Shown here: in pieces, positions 44,660 through 55,400 of the stretch
How positions within the stretch are numbered: position 1 is the first letter of the stretch
Layout: each line of letters starts with the position of its first letter
Origin: Hymenopellis radicata
Taxonomy: Eukaryota > Basidiomycota > Agaricomycetes > Agaricales > Physalacriaceae
DNA length: 62,305 bases
Direction: 5' to 3'
Assembly: GCA_015501595.1 (NCBI GenBank)
Contig: JADNRX010000318.1
Location: forward strand, 1-62,305
Notes under the pieces: model-generated
The model's input: only the letters and a program-made list of their open reading frames with translations
Database searches by the model: none
Told to the model about the DNA's origin: nothing
Translations under genes and position numbers: made by a program

Positions 44660-46166
44660 TCAATCGAAGATATCGAAATGGATGCCCCAGCCTTTGCTTG
44701 GATTCAGCCCTCTTTTAGGTGGATGCGCACGAGCCGCATTCTCCAGCTTTTCAAACAAGCGGTCAGGAAGCTTCGTTACTACAACCGCCAGATCATTAGT
44801 AGCTGCACTTTGATAAGGGGAAAGAACCTCACTGTGTAGGTTCTCCTCCACGCGAGACGGCGTAACACTTTTAGGAAGAACGACAGTCTGGTTTGGAGGC
44901 GGTAAGCAAAACTTACGACCAGACGAGAGACAACGTACCCCACGCTGGACGTGCCAGGAGATGATAACCTGAGCAGGTGTGATACCGAGTTCAGCGGCAA
45001 TTTCTTTCACCTCAGGTACACTCAGTGATGCACCGACGCGTCCGTCAGAACCAAGAGGAGAATACGCTTCGAGGAGCAGGTTGTTTTCTTTAGACCACTA
45101 GTATCGCAGGTGAGTTCATGAATATTTGCAGCGCGTAGAGTATACCTCTAGTAATTCGACCTGAGGGAACCAAAAGTTGATCTCAACTTGATTGACGGCT
45201 GGCTGGTACTTGAGCGGATTGGCGGTAAGATTCTGCATACGACGAATGCTAAAGCTAGAACGACGTCAGCGTTAGTAACATCAATGATATAACCATAGCA
45301 CGTACTTGCTGAGACCGATGTTCCTGACCTTGCCTTTGTCGACCATCTCCTCGAGTGCCTTCCAGGTCGGATACGGGTTCTCGTGAGCTCCTTGTTATAT
45401 ACAGAACCGTCCTTGTTTAGGGCGAGCGGCCAGTGAATGATGTAGAGGTCGAGATAATCAACACCGAGCGCTTTGAGTGAAATGTCGAGGGCTTTTTCAA
45501 CGTCTTCTGGAGCATGGAAGATATTCCAGAGCTGGATGGAGTTCAGTCAAAGTAGAGTCGACAACTCAAAGGACATACCTTGGATGTAAGCCAGACGTCT
45601 TCCCTCTTGACGCCAGATTCGACCAATGCCTGGCCGACCTCCTCTTCATTCTATCGTCGTAACAATTGTTGGACCGTTTGTTGGGTATTATAAGTGATAA
45701 ACACGTACTCTGTAGACCCACGCCCCATCGATGTGCTTGTATCCGACGTTCAAAGCAGTCTGTACATCAGTTAGAAAGTATAGTAGGAATCTGTTTTACT
45801 TCCAACCTTGACTGCTTGGCCGACCTCGTCCTTACCTGCCTTCCATACGCCTATCGTTTGATTAGTAATTGACGGAAATGCACTAAGACACAACGTACCA
45901 AGTGCTACAGACGGAATTTTGTCGCCTGAAGGCAGTGTATAATACGTAGGCAAACCACCAAAGGCAGCAGAGTGATGGCATTTCATGCCAAAGATGCCAG
46001 ACAGTCCCCGTCGCGAGATAAAGCGCGCCGACGTCGTGAGCAGCATGACAAGCAGGACTGTAGCAGCGAGGATGCGAGCAATACAGCGCTTTTTGGCTGG
46101 CGACGGCTTCCCGTCTTCGTTAACGTGAACTGGAAGCGCCTCGTACTTTGCTGGAAACATCGACAT
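44660..46166 (-). CDS. Aldo/keto reductase with N-terminal membrane anchor; one-base frameshift
   Basis: Many short exons are joined by clear GT-AG introns (first: 46166-45899, 45850-45807, 45759-45709, 45650-45579, then from 45531). An N-terminal basic segment and membrane span (ILAATVLLVMLLTTSARF) precede the AKR barrel. The catalytic tetrad is visible: Asp and Tyr in HIDGAWVY, Lys in DVWLTSK, His in YLDLYIIHWP. The C-terminal half has QVEINFWFPQVELLEW, TPAQVIISWHVQRG and VVLPKSVTPSRVEENL. Near 45390, after GSVYNK, the next conserved part (ENPYPTWKALEEMV) is in another frame, so one base seems to be missing. AKRs reduce aldehydes and ketones with NADPH; the substrate cannot be inferred. The membrane anchor is unusual for the family. 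Confidence 0.8.
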
Positions 46167-46305
46167 GGACGTCAATGTGAGAGTTGTTGACGAAAGAGAT
46201 AACGCAATCCGTAATACATGCCGTCGGCCTTCGGAGATACCAGCCGATGCAATCGGTTGCCAAATGTTCAGCTCTTTTTCTGCAACCACACGCCTGAATC
46301 GACCT

Positions 46306-46610
46306 CACTCAAACTTCTTCACAAGCGATACATGGACGCCTAAAAGTAGAGAAGCATTCGGGCTGCCTGGTGGACTCGGTTTAGAATTCTGGCCCAGGAA
46401 TGTGTGGCGACTGAGTGCCAAGCGCAGATTAGGGTGGTTCCTGGTCTTGTAAGTATCAGTCATGTATATCTTCGTGCCATGTGCCAAATGATATCAAGGA
46501 GATACTGAGGAATGACCCGTGAGAGGACACTCTGTCATACACAGTCCTTGGGCGAGCATATTTCTTCCTCCAGAGAAGTTACGCGTATAGTGAAGCTCAT
46601 GGAAAGCGTA
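46306..46610 (-). repeat. ~300-bp repeat, inverted relative to 50190-50493
   Basis: It starts with ACTCAAACTTCTTCACAAGC and runs through TGGACGCCTAAAAGTAGAGA and GAGGAATGACCCGTGAGAGG, matching the complement of 50493-50190. A third copy is at ~62010-62305 in the same orientation as 50190-50493. The left copy lacks ~60 bp of the middle. It could be a short transposon-derived repeat. Confidence 0.8.
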
Positions 46611-47059
46611 TCGTCGTCAGATCATCAAAAAACCATGCCGCCGACCTCTGCAAAGGACGGGTAAGCCTGCAGTCCGGCTACCTGCCGTTCGAGCTTGCTG
46701 ACATTCATCTGCCTGACGGATGCTTTGTCAGGACAGACGGCGGAAAGAGTGTTTTAGATACGTTTTTGTGAGTTCAAAATCGTGGTTAGAGAGAAGATCA
46801 ACTGCGGAAATGGCAAAACTTGCCCGAAATGACTCCGATCCACATGGACCCACAAGTGTTAGCTCAAAGCCCTGCTCAACGATGAAGAAGAGCACTGCAC
46901 CTTCATAATCTCTACAACTAATATTGCAACGTCCGGCAGATACATTTTGTAAATACATTACATACTACATGATAAATAACTATACATACATTGCTGGCAA
47001 ATTCATACATGCAACCCTTCATTATAATTCAGACAGGGCTATATAAAAGACCCACCCAC

Positions 47060-49559
47060 TTATTCGCCAGACGCCGTGAAAGGCGGCAACGGAAAAGGCC
47101 CATCATACTCATGAGAGGTCTCCGCGTCACCAGTTCGTCCACCTTCCATGACAGGCGGTAGCGGGAATGGACCGTCATAGCCTTCGGACGGTTTCACCCC
47201 GGCACCAGGATCAGGCGAAATATCCTCGAGCCCCCACGACAGATTCAGATATCTCTCATACACTTCCACCGAATTCTCCCTGCTGTTATCTTCGCGAGCC
47301 TTCTCCTCCTCCTTCCCTTTCCCCTCCGACGCACTAAGACTGAGATTGGCCGGGTTCACACACAGCGGTGCTTCTTCCTTTTTCAAAAGGGAGCGTAATC
47401 CAGAAACCTGCCGTGGCAATCCCGCCAAGAAATCCGGATACGAGCCATGAAGCACTGAAGGTCCCGCTACACTTCCATCGTCGGCTTCCTGTTTGGGTTG
47501 CGCCCCTAACATCGGTGTGGGCATATCCGGACTTTCTGCTTTCAACTGCGCTCCCTCCGCATCAGGAGCAGTCGATGACTCCGCCGTACACGAATTGAGT
47601 CCAGACTTTGGCGAACAGGCCACATCTGTCTGCGGAGGAATGGACGACGACCTCGCTGATAGATCTTCCCCTGAAGGCGATGGATATGCAAGTCCAGACG
47701 ATCCCCCACTGTCCTCGCGCTTAAGAGAAGCGTGGATCACAGATACCCCTGCAGCGTGTGTCTGCGAAGCGCCTTCTAGTTCTTCAGCCTTGTGGGTGGG
47801 AAGGGGCGCATTCCAGTGTCCATGTCTGATAGTCACCGGCTGTGGGTACGTGTACGCGGGCTCCGATCGAGCACCGCTATCATAATGGAACTGATGATCG
47901 GCTTCGTTCCAGAATAATGATGGTGAAGACGACGGTGGGTGCCAAGGGACGAGCGTCTGAAGAGAGAAAGAATATGGCTCGCCGGTGGTGTACGAACTAG
48001 ATGCGGCGGGAGTGGAATGTCCAATCCCAGACGAGGTACTGGGAAAGCCCGCAGATATTTCGCGATTGAGCGATGCAACGGGGTCGTGATTCAAATCAGC
48101 GTGATCCCCCACAGTGCTCGGAAGCATGTACGGCATAGGCAAGGAGTAATGAAGATGACTCGGTAGATGGAGATATGGATATGCTCCTTCGTGTGCATGA
48201 CGATATGGATGGACGGGAGGCGGTGCTCTGGGATAGCCGTCTTCTTGCCAGTGGGCCGGGTTAAGGGCGAAGTGCGATGATGAAATCGACGCCTGAGATC
48301 CTTGAGCCTCGGCTTCTTGATGTACAACGTGATCGCTGAGGTGAGCAGGTGCGCTCGAAGTCTGGCATTGAGCCGTATCATTAGAATATGAATACGACAC
48401 GTACAAAGGAGTATATGGCTTACCGATGGTTGAGCCTGAGCTCGTCCGAGCCGTTCGATGGCGGAGGCACGCTTTTCGCGTCTCGCACGCGACCAGATTT
48501 TCGAGTCGCTGTGCTTAAGTGCCTTGCCTCGTTTTTTGGAGCCTTCCGGCCTGTTCCTACTGTTGTAAAGCGCCAGGAGCTGGAGGATGCACTTCTTATA
48601 GGAGTACTGCTCTTCTTCGTCCATATGGTTGTCCCAAATTTCTTTCAGCATCCGACGAGTGATGACTTTATGTGTCTCTTCAAGCAAAAGCGAAGGCGGA
48701 AGTCGACCAAGATTCGCCTCCTGTTCCAACCAAGTCCCGACAACGCCTTTGTTTCGCACGATGAATGGTACGGTGGGATGGTTTGTAGGAGGAGGAAGGG
48801 AAGATAGCTCATCGTAGAAATCACTTGAGGGTTCGGGTGCATAGAAGCCAAACAACGTAGAAAATTCCCTACGATGGTATAAATGGTCATTCTTGGAACG
48901 ACGAGGAGATAAAATGTAACTTACTTATCAGCGATGAGGCGGCTGACGAGTATAAAGACATCCAGCGCTACGCCCTGTTCGGATTGATAGATAACTTGCG
49001 TCGGCTTCGGGGTAGACTCCATTTTACGACGTTTGATACTGCGCTGCGGAGAAGCCGATCGCGCGCGCTTTGGTACTCGCACTTTGTCGGGGGGATGTAG
49101 GTCCACCAACAGCGCTCCTTCTAGCCCGACCCTTCGACGTTTGCTCCTCTGATGGGTGGGCAAAGGCGAGTTGCTAGGAGAAGGAGACCTCACGCGTTTA
49201 TGCGAAGGTGGAAGACATTCCTTGTCGGGCAGAGAGTCAAAGGGCGTAACGGGACGTTCCTCTTCTCCATCAGAGTCCGCCGTAAGATGTGGCGGGGATA
49301 GAAAACGGGGCCGTTTGCGTGTATCCGACGTCCTATCGATGTGCTCGACAGAACACTGTTGTTGCCCAGAGTCTCGTGGCGTCACAGGAGAAGAAGCTAG
49401 CGACTGAACGCTCTCGTGCTGCTTCTCGATACGATTATCCTGTTGATCACTGGAGGATGCATCCAGCGGAGAAGGCGACCGAGGTCTCTTCCGTGAGTCT
49501 AATGTCTTCTCGCAGGGAGACGACCTATAGGGCGTCTTCATTAGAAACCGTGCAGGCAT
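47060..49559 (-). CDS. Hypothetical low-complexity protein, 793 aa
   Basis: Three exons, 49559-48925, 48868-48424 and 48361-47060, join in frame by GTAAGT-AG and GTAAGC-AG introns. Exon 1 starts at ATGCCTGCACGG and is Arg/Ser/Pro-rich with repeated RKRPRSPSP-like blocks, suggesting a nuclear protein. Exon 2 holds the only ordered-looking part: FSTLFGFYAPEPSSDFYDEL, LLEETHKVITRRMLKEIWDN and KKCILQLLALYNSRNR, with a basic KIWSRARREKRAS. Exon 3 is His/Tyr/Ser/Pro-rich and ends with two copies of YDGPFPLPP. A transcription regulator is a guess. Exon 1 is duplicated, truncated, at 61159-61362. The locus is bracketed by the ~300-bp inverted repeats. Confidence 0.75.
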
Positions 49560-50495
49560 CCGGGGAGTAAACCGACTCACATAGTGTGTATAAAAGAGTG
49601 GAGGCAATGTAGAACCATGTGGGCTCTAGTCAGCCTCCTTTATACAAGGCGGCATTTACGTTTCGACAAAGCTCCGAAAGGACAATCGCCGCCATAATAT
49701 GGAATGATTTCGGGCACCCAAAATGGAGGAGGGTGGGGCGCTAACAGTGTGATCGCAACCTTTCTCCTTCGGGGTCTGGTAGAGGCGTGGTAGGCAATCA
49801 ATTTCCCGGGCATCCTCGAGAGTGGGAAGAAATTAAAGCTCGACTGTGGATGCGTTTCAGATTTAGATGTAGTCGCGCTGTGCTAATTTCTAAAGGTGAG
49901 GTTAGTAAAGCTTTCGGTATCGGTTGAGGCTCACCTTGTAAAACAACATAGGGTGCGAGCCAAGACAATATTTGACAAATAAAATGCGACCACTCTCCTA
50001 TTGACGGTGGAACAGTCTTGAGCTGAAGACATAGTGATGGTTGGAAGGAAATGGAGTAACCCTAACCCTAGGGTAAGTCATAATTCTAATTTCTTACATA
50101 CCTCGGTTCCACGTGACTGCAGACGCGTCTTTGGTTGTGCGACTCTTGGAGGCGTGTGCCCAGCGCTCCAGCTACATGCTTCCCACGAGCTTCGCTATAG
50201 TACGTCTAAATTCTCTGGAGGAAGATTTGCTCGACCAGGGACTGTGTATGACAGCGTGTCCTCTCACGGGTCATTCCTCAGCTTCTCTTTGATCCTGGGG
50301 CACATGGACGAAGATATACCTGAGCAGGAACCACACTATTGTGCGCTTAACATTCACAGGTATTACGCTGAGGTAAACCTTTTTAGCGCTATCCGTGGCC
50401 ACACATACCCGGGCCGGAATTCCGATAAACCGAGTCCCCCGAATGCTTCTCTACTTTTAGGCGTCCATATATCGCTTGTGAAGAAGTTTGAGTAG
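49367..50495. repeat. Internal copy of a direct duplication also found at 61159-62305
   Basis: Similarity starts at GTTGCCCAGAGTCTCG and covers the 5' part of the 793-residue protein's first exon, its upstream region and the ~300-bp repeat. The upstream part at 49610-49850 is almost identical in both copies. Indels accumulate after 49890. A two-unit CCCTAA sequence at ~50058-50073 is shared. Confidence 0.85.
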
Positions 50496-50679
50496 TACGG
50501 CGATCAGACGACTAGTTGGAGGTTGATCGTGGACTTCGCTTGCGGCGGCGAGAGTATTATTAACCTCGGTTATTAAGATCCATCCTACATACAGCGGAGC
50601 CTCGAGCCATACATGACATCTCGCGTTATACCAACACTGTTCTTCCGCGACATCCTACGGAATCGAGGCCAGCCTTGAC

Positions 50680-51530
50680 TAGCTTGTAAACGTTTCAACC
50701 TCGCGGGTTATGTACAGCGCTTCAGGGCTGTAATAACCTGTGGTATTGCCCATACCGACACCGACAACATTTCCAGTCGCAAATTCATCCTGTTCCTTCT
50801 CCTTCCCACGAGAAAGCGAGGACATGGTGAACTCGGAATCGGACGTGACGGTCTACGACGTGATCAGAGCGACACGAGCGCTTATCACTCTGACGACTCA
50901 CTCGGAGTTTCCTCCCCATCGACGAAGAGGTGAGCGGGAGATCCGACGGATTCTCGAATACATGCCGAGATGTCGTACGGGAATTCAGGCTACGTGGCTG
51001 TTAGGTCAATTTAACGCAGGGAGGAATGGCGGATGTACCTAGACAGAAGTGTATTCGTGTACGCTGAGGGCATTAAGGAGGAGAAGCAGATCAAGGACGA
51101 AGGACACGAACCTTTGCCCAAGAAGAAACACAACGCGAACGTCCACATCGTTGTAGGAGCCGCCAGGTTTGTTACAAACGCAGCAAGAGCAACGACACTC
51201 GTGAATATTCCGTTGTTGATTGTGAGCACAATTAGCTTGTTGACAATACCATTCGTTCTATCATGGATCATGTTAGTTTGAAGCCTCACTGTCATGATAT
51301 CGTACCTTTCATGTCCGGACTTTCGGATGTGTAAGTAGTAGCACAGGCTTAGAGTGATGATGATGTCGGTGGCAGCCACAATCGCAAAGCACGCTGAGAC
51401 GACGTGTTCGGATCCAGTCGGCGTCTCCGCGAAGTTTGGGAACCGTAGTCTATATGAGTGAGTGATCGAATCACTGTATCAATGAGTTCTAGATGAAAAC
51501 GCACCCTTGAATTGTTACAGCTAAGGTCAT
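50680..51530 (-). CDS. DUF6534-type membrane protein, 3' half intact, 5' half broken
   Basis: Minus-strand exons read LRFPNFAETPTGSEHVVSAC, then ATDIIITLSLCYYLHIRKSG, then (after GTACGA...TAG) NGIVNKLIVLTINNGIFTSV and FALCFFLGK, then YTNTLLSSLNSR, and finally TVTSDSEFTMSSLSRGKEK ending at 50680. The SLCYYL, NKLIVLTINNG and LLxxLNxR blocks are those of the DUF6534 domain of basidiomycete seven-span membrane proteins, whose function is unknown. Several introns keep phase, including one with GTGAGT...GTAG near the tail. Upstream of ~51540, where the first four spans should be (to ~52080), stops in all frames prevent a model. It lies between the Z repeat and the right arm, mirroring the truncated membrane gene next to the left arm. 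Confidence 0.65.
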
Positions 51531-52340
51531 GAGAATAGATCATCAGTCCACTGATGCACTAGAGGCAGAAGAAGAAGACACACCGAAAGAGAGCCCCAGT
51601 TGAGCGACCGCCAAAGAGCACTGAAACAGTTTCACGGTCTGCGCATAATCGGACGAAGACCAGACCACGCACGATAACAGAAAACAGAAGCATGTTCCTA
51701 TCACTCACTGCATCAAGCCACTGTCAAGTCTGAGAAGATTGAAGGAGAGCGATCACGCACTGATATAGATTCTCCATGCGAAGAATCTAGGTTGTGATAA
51801 GTTATGAGATCAAAGCACTTGACTTGGGCAGCAGACGTACGTTTGAACAATTGCGCCTTCGATGCCCTGTTCAGAAACCCGTTAGAAACAGAACGAGCGC
51901 CAGAATTCCAAGTAACCCACGTTAATGAGAGGTGGAACCTACAGCACGTTGGTGAAAAGGGTGTATATACCGCAAACACGCACCAGAAGACTCCTATAAA
52001 CACCCCAAGAGTTAGAAGCGGGCAGGCCTCAACGCTGGCGAAAAGACACACCAGACGAATGCGGCCACATCGCTCTCATGTATGATGAGGTAGTAGTACA
52101 TCGCGTGCAGGTCTCGAGAAGCCTATGAACTGTCATTGACGAAACGACGTCGGTAGATGTGACTTTCGTCTTCCTACCAGGTCGGTTTCCTTTAGCTAAA
52201 ATAACAAACCGGTCGGACTCTTTGCCTCTGACGTATTCAAAGCGGGATTGGAGACCGCGTTGACAGCCCGCCTATACTCAAGGTGGATTTCTTTACATCT
52301 CAAATCGTATACGGTGCCGAGGACTGGAATTTGGTATCAG

Positions 52341-52394
52341 CGGTCCTACGCACCACTGCGACACCGCGACATTCGACACGATACGCGAGTTCCT
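52341..52394 (+). repeat. Fragment of the F-box gene at 40741-40806
   Basis: The last 29 bases, starting GCGACATTCGACACGATACG, are identical to 40778-40806. The preceding ~25 bases match with a few changes and a 12-base deletion. It lies just outside the inner end of the right arm. Confidence 0.75.
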
Positions 52395-52430
52395 GGGTCT
52401 CTGGTCATCACGCGTTGATGTGGGGGATGG

Positions 52431-55400
52431 GGAGAGGAGGTCAAATCCCATATACTACGGCATTATGTCAGTATGGAGTGTAAGGGAATGAGAGAGAACT
52501 TACTATCAAGTACCTAGACAACTCAGAGATACAATGTAGACTAAGGTACTACCGCTATCTAGACTATACGAAGAACCGGGAAATACCCGCCATCAAGTAA
52601 GTCTACGTAGACGGCGGGAGATCCATAGTCAAAGTATGCGTAGCTCGGCGTGGTGCTTGGAGCAACGGCAAATAACCCCCAGTTAACTTCGGTCCAAGTC
52701 TAGTAAGATGACGATGTTAGTATGTACTCAGTGTTGACAAGCCTTACGGAAGACGTACCGAGGAACGACGTCGTCGAGAAGACGTCTAGTCCGACGCCGA
52801 TGATCGCCAAAATACAAGTCCTGAGAACAAAAGGTCAACTGGGTAAGAATAGACCTAAATTGAAAAGCTCACGATGGTGTGACGAGAGGGCGCCGTCATG
52901 CAAGAGGGTTCACAACAATATCCGCCACCCACACTTACATCACACCCTCCGCCTTGAAGTCGAAGACCATCCCGCCCACCACTCGCGCCACGTCTTGCGC
53001 GTTCGGCGCACGTCGTAGGACCGTATCCTCCATGGTACGGCGAGATTCCTCAGATTCCAGTCGTCCTACGCCCTCCCACTCTCATCTAAAGGATAAGATC
53101 GGCTTATGAAGGAATTGGGCAAACCTGATAGTCTTACCTTCGCTGCCAGTGCTGTCCTCGCTGGGTAAAGACGGTGCTGGAGTCGCCATCCCTAGAAGCG
53201 ACCTCTGCGTGGGGGCTCACAATCCCCACGTCGCGCCCTACATCATGGCGGAAACACGTCGGGCATCCCCAGTCATACACACCAGCCAGAGACGACGTTC
53301 CAGATGAGCCGCGTTGAGTGAGGTTCTGTCATCGTTGACGAACGAGTTACGATATCCGTCATCCAAGAGGGTGACGGCAAAGATAAGGCGCTTCGGTCGT
53401 CGAGAGGGTCTGACTATTACGAAGTCAGTGAGAAGCACAAGGCAAATAAAGTCGGCTTACTGTGCGAGTCAAATGGTTATACCTGCAGCGACTAGTCCAC
53501 GAATATCCTATCAACAATGAGTACATAGTTAAACAGGATTGGGGAACTTACCGTGAACAAGTGCTGGCCAACACTTACAGCCGCGCTTCCTGATATTGGT
53601 GCCGCTAGCACATATAAAGCCAAGGATCTACGGCCGATACCTGCAAGCCGGCCAAGGTCGAGCATGGCCAGTGGTCAGAATCACCCGTCGCCGTCGACCC
53701 AGCGCTCCGGGGTCTGTCCAAAGACGTTTCCTTCGCGGTATGGCGGCGGTCTTGGTGAAGACGCCCGTTCGGGCAATGCTGAGTGTGCTGTCGAAGAACA
53801 GGGCAGTAATCTGTCCTCTTCCAGTATCCGGAGCAGCGTTGTCATCTTCGCCTTCCCACCGGCGCGAAACCAAATGGGAAAAGGACGCGTCGCGAAGACA
53901 ACGTCCCGAACATCGCCGCGCAGCGTAAGAGGAAAGCATCCCGTAGTCCAGAGGTCTGTCAGAGGCATCAGCAGAACCTAAAACAAATGAAGGAGGTCTC
54001 CTTACAATTTTAAATTCCTATGTGTTAACGAGCGGGCAAAGTCGTCCGAAGCAGTCGTCGCCTTGCAGGGTTCGAACCGTTGGTGGAGAGGGCACAGAGC
54101 TAGAGCGAGGGAATGAATAGGTTAAGAGAAGGTAGGACAGGTGAACTTACCGTGAAAGTTTCAAAACGAGTTCCCGACGGCCTGCTCGACATCTGGTAAA
54201 AGGTTGGGGAATGAGTAGGGCTTATAACGGGCCAGAAGACGACGAACCGAGTAAGTAGTAGCAGGCGGCAATAACAGAGGACACCAAGCCAAGCGCGACA
54301 ATGTCGTCCACGTCGCGCTAGACAGCGCACACAGAAAAAATCTGAAGAAAGTTGAGCGAGCTAGTCGTCGACGACGCAAACAAATAGACATGCCAGAGCG
54401 TCGAATACCGATAGAAAAGGCGCTGAGGGAGGGCGGTAGTGAGCAAACCAATCAACGATGATGGTGGGAAGGAGAAAACGTACATGTCACATCAGGGACC
54501 TCGTCACGTTTTGAACGCGTCGGGAACGCGTTGATGATGGCGGCGGGCACAACAGAGAGACACATCGGGGATAAAGGAAGGATGAAAGTGTGAGGTAAAG
54601 TATGGCCATAGACAGCAGATTAGGACTAGTAGGAGAAGGGAAGAATGGGAAAGGGAATGATGGGTTCAAGCAGAATCCCATCGTCTTTTATTGCGATTTC
54701 CAGCCCTCCAGGTTCCATCAGAGACAGAAATACATCCGGGTAACCAACCGCAATGATGCGCGAGCGTCGGACCAAACGAAATCTTTCCAATATTCGGGCG
54801 CAGATTGCCCCGCCACACAATCTCGGTTCTGTTCAATTGGCCGCCCTGCACGAAAGACAGCGAGAAGGATACGACTACAGGAAATATAAGAGTTGAACTT
54901 TCATATAGGTCAGAGCTCAACATACGCAGTGAACCCAAACCAAATGAAACTTACCTCCTCCTCCCGAATGCGCCGTAACGAGTTTCCCGTCCTCGAACGA
55001 AGCTTCCAACACTCAAAGCGCCGGAATTAGCTGCAGGGTCTACCCCTGAGAATCTGATGGGAGTCATACTGGAGCGCCTGGGCACGGAGCTATTGAAAAC
55101 TTACTGAATGCACTTTTCACCCGGATGGGTGCAACGCTTCGCGTTGCCAATTAAACCATTTCGAGAACGGAGAAAGGCGCCTGTTTACGTTCTGATATCA
55201 GTCAGCACAAAATCAAGCCCCTTGAAACGCGGAAAAGGTACGAACCTTTTCAGCATATCAGCGACACAGCGTGAATCGCGCTTTGGCGTTGAATTGATTT
55301 CGTGCAGAGGCCAATAAAGAGTCGTAGATAGTGTATTCAGGGTATATACACCTCATACAGTTGTCAGATTTAATAGAATCGAGCGGGAAATGAGTATTAC

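Noticed and set aside
50058..50073. Telomere-like CCCTAACCCTAG, also at 61903 and inverted (GGGTTAGGGTTA) near 36891
   Set aside because: Only two units each and no array; compatible with chance or a short interstitial remnant. No evidence of a chromosome end.
54067..54078. GGTTCGAACC resembling a tRNA T-loop/B box
   Set aside because: The flanking bases do not form a T stem, and no anticodon, D arm or acceptor stem could be folded around it.
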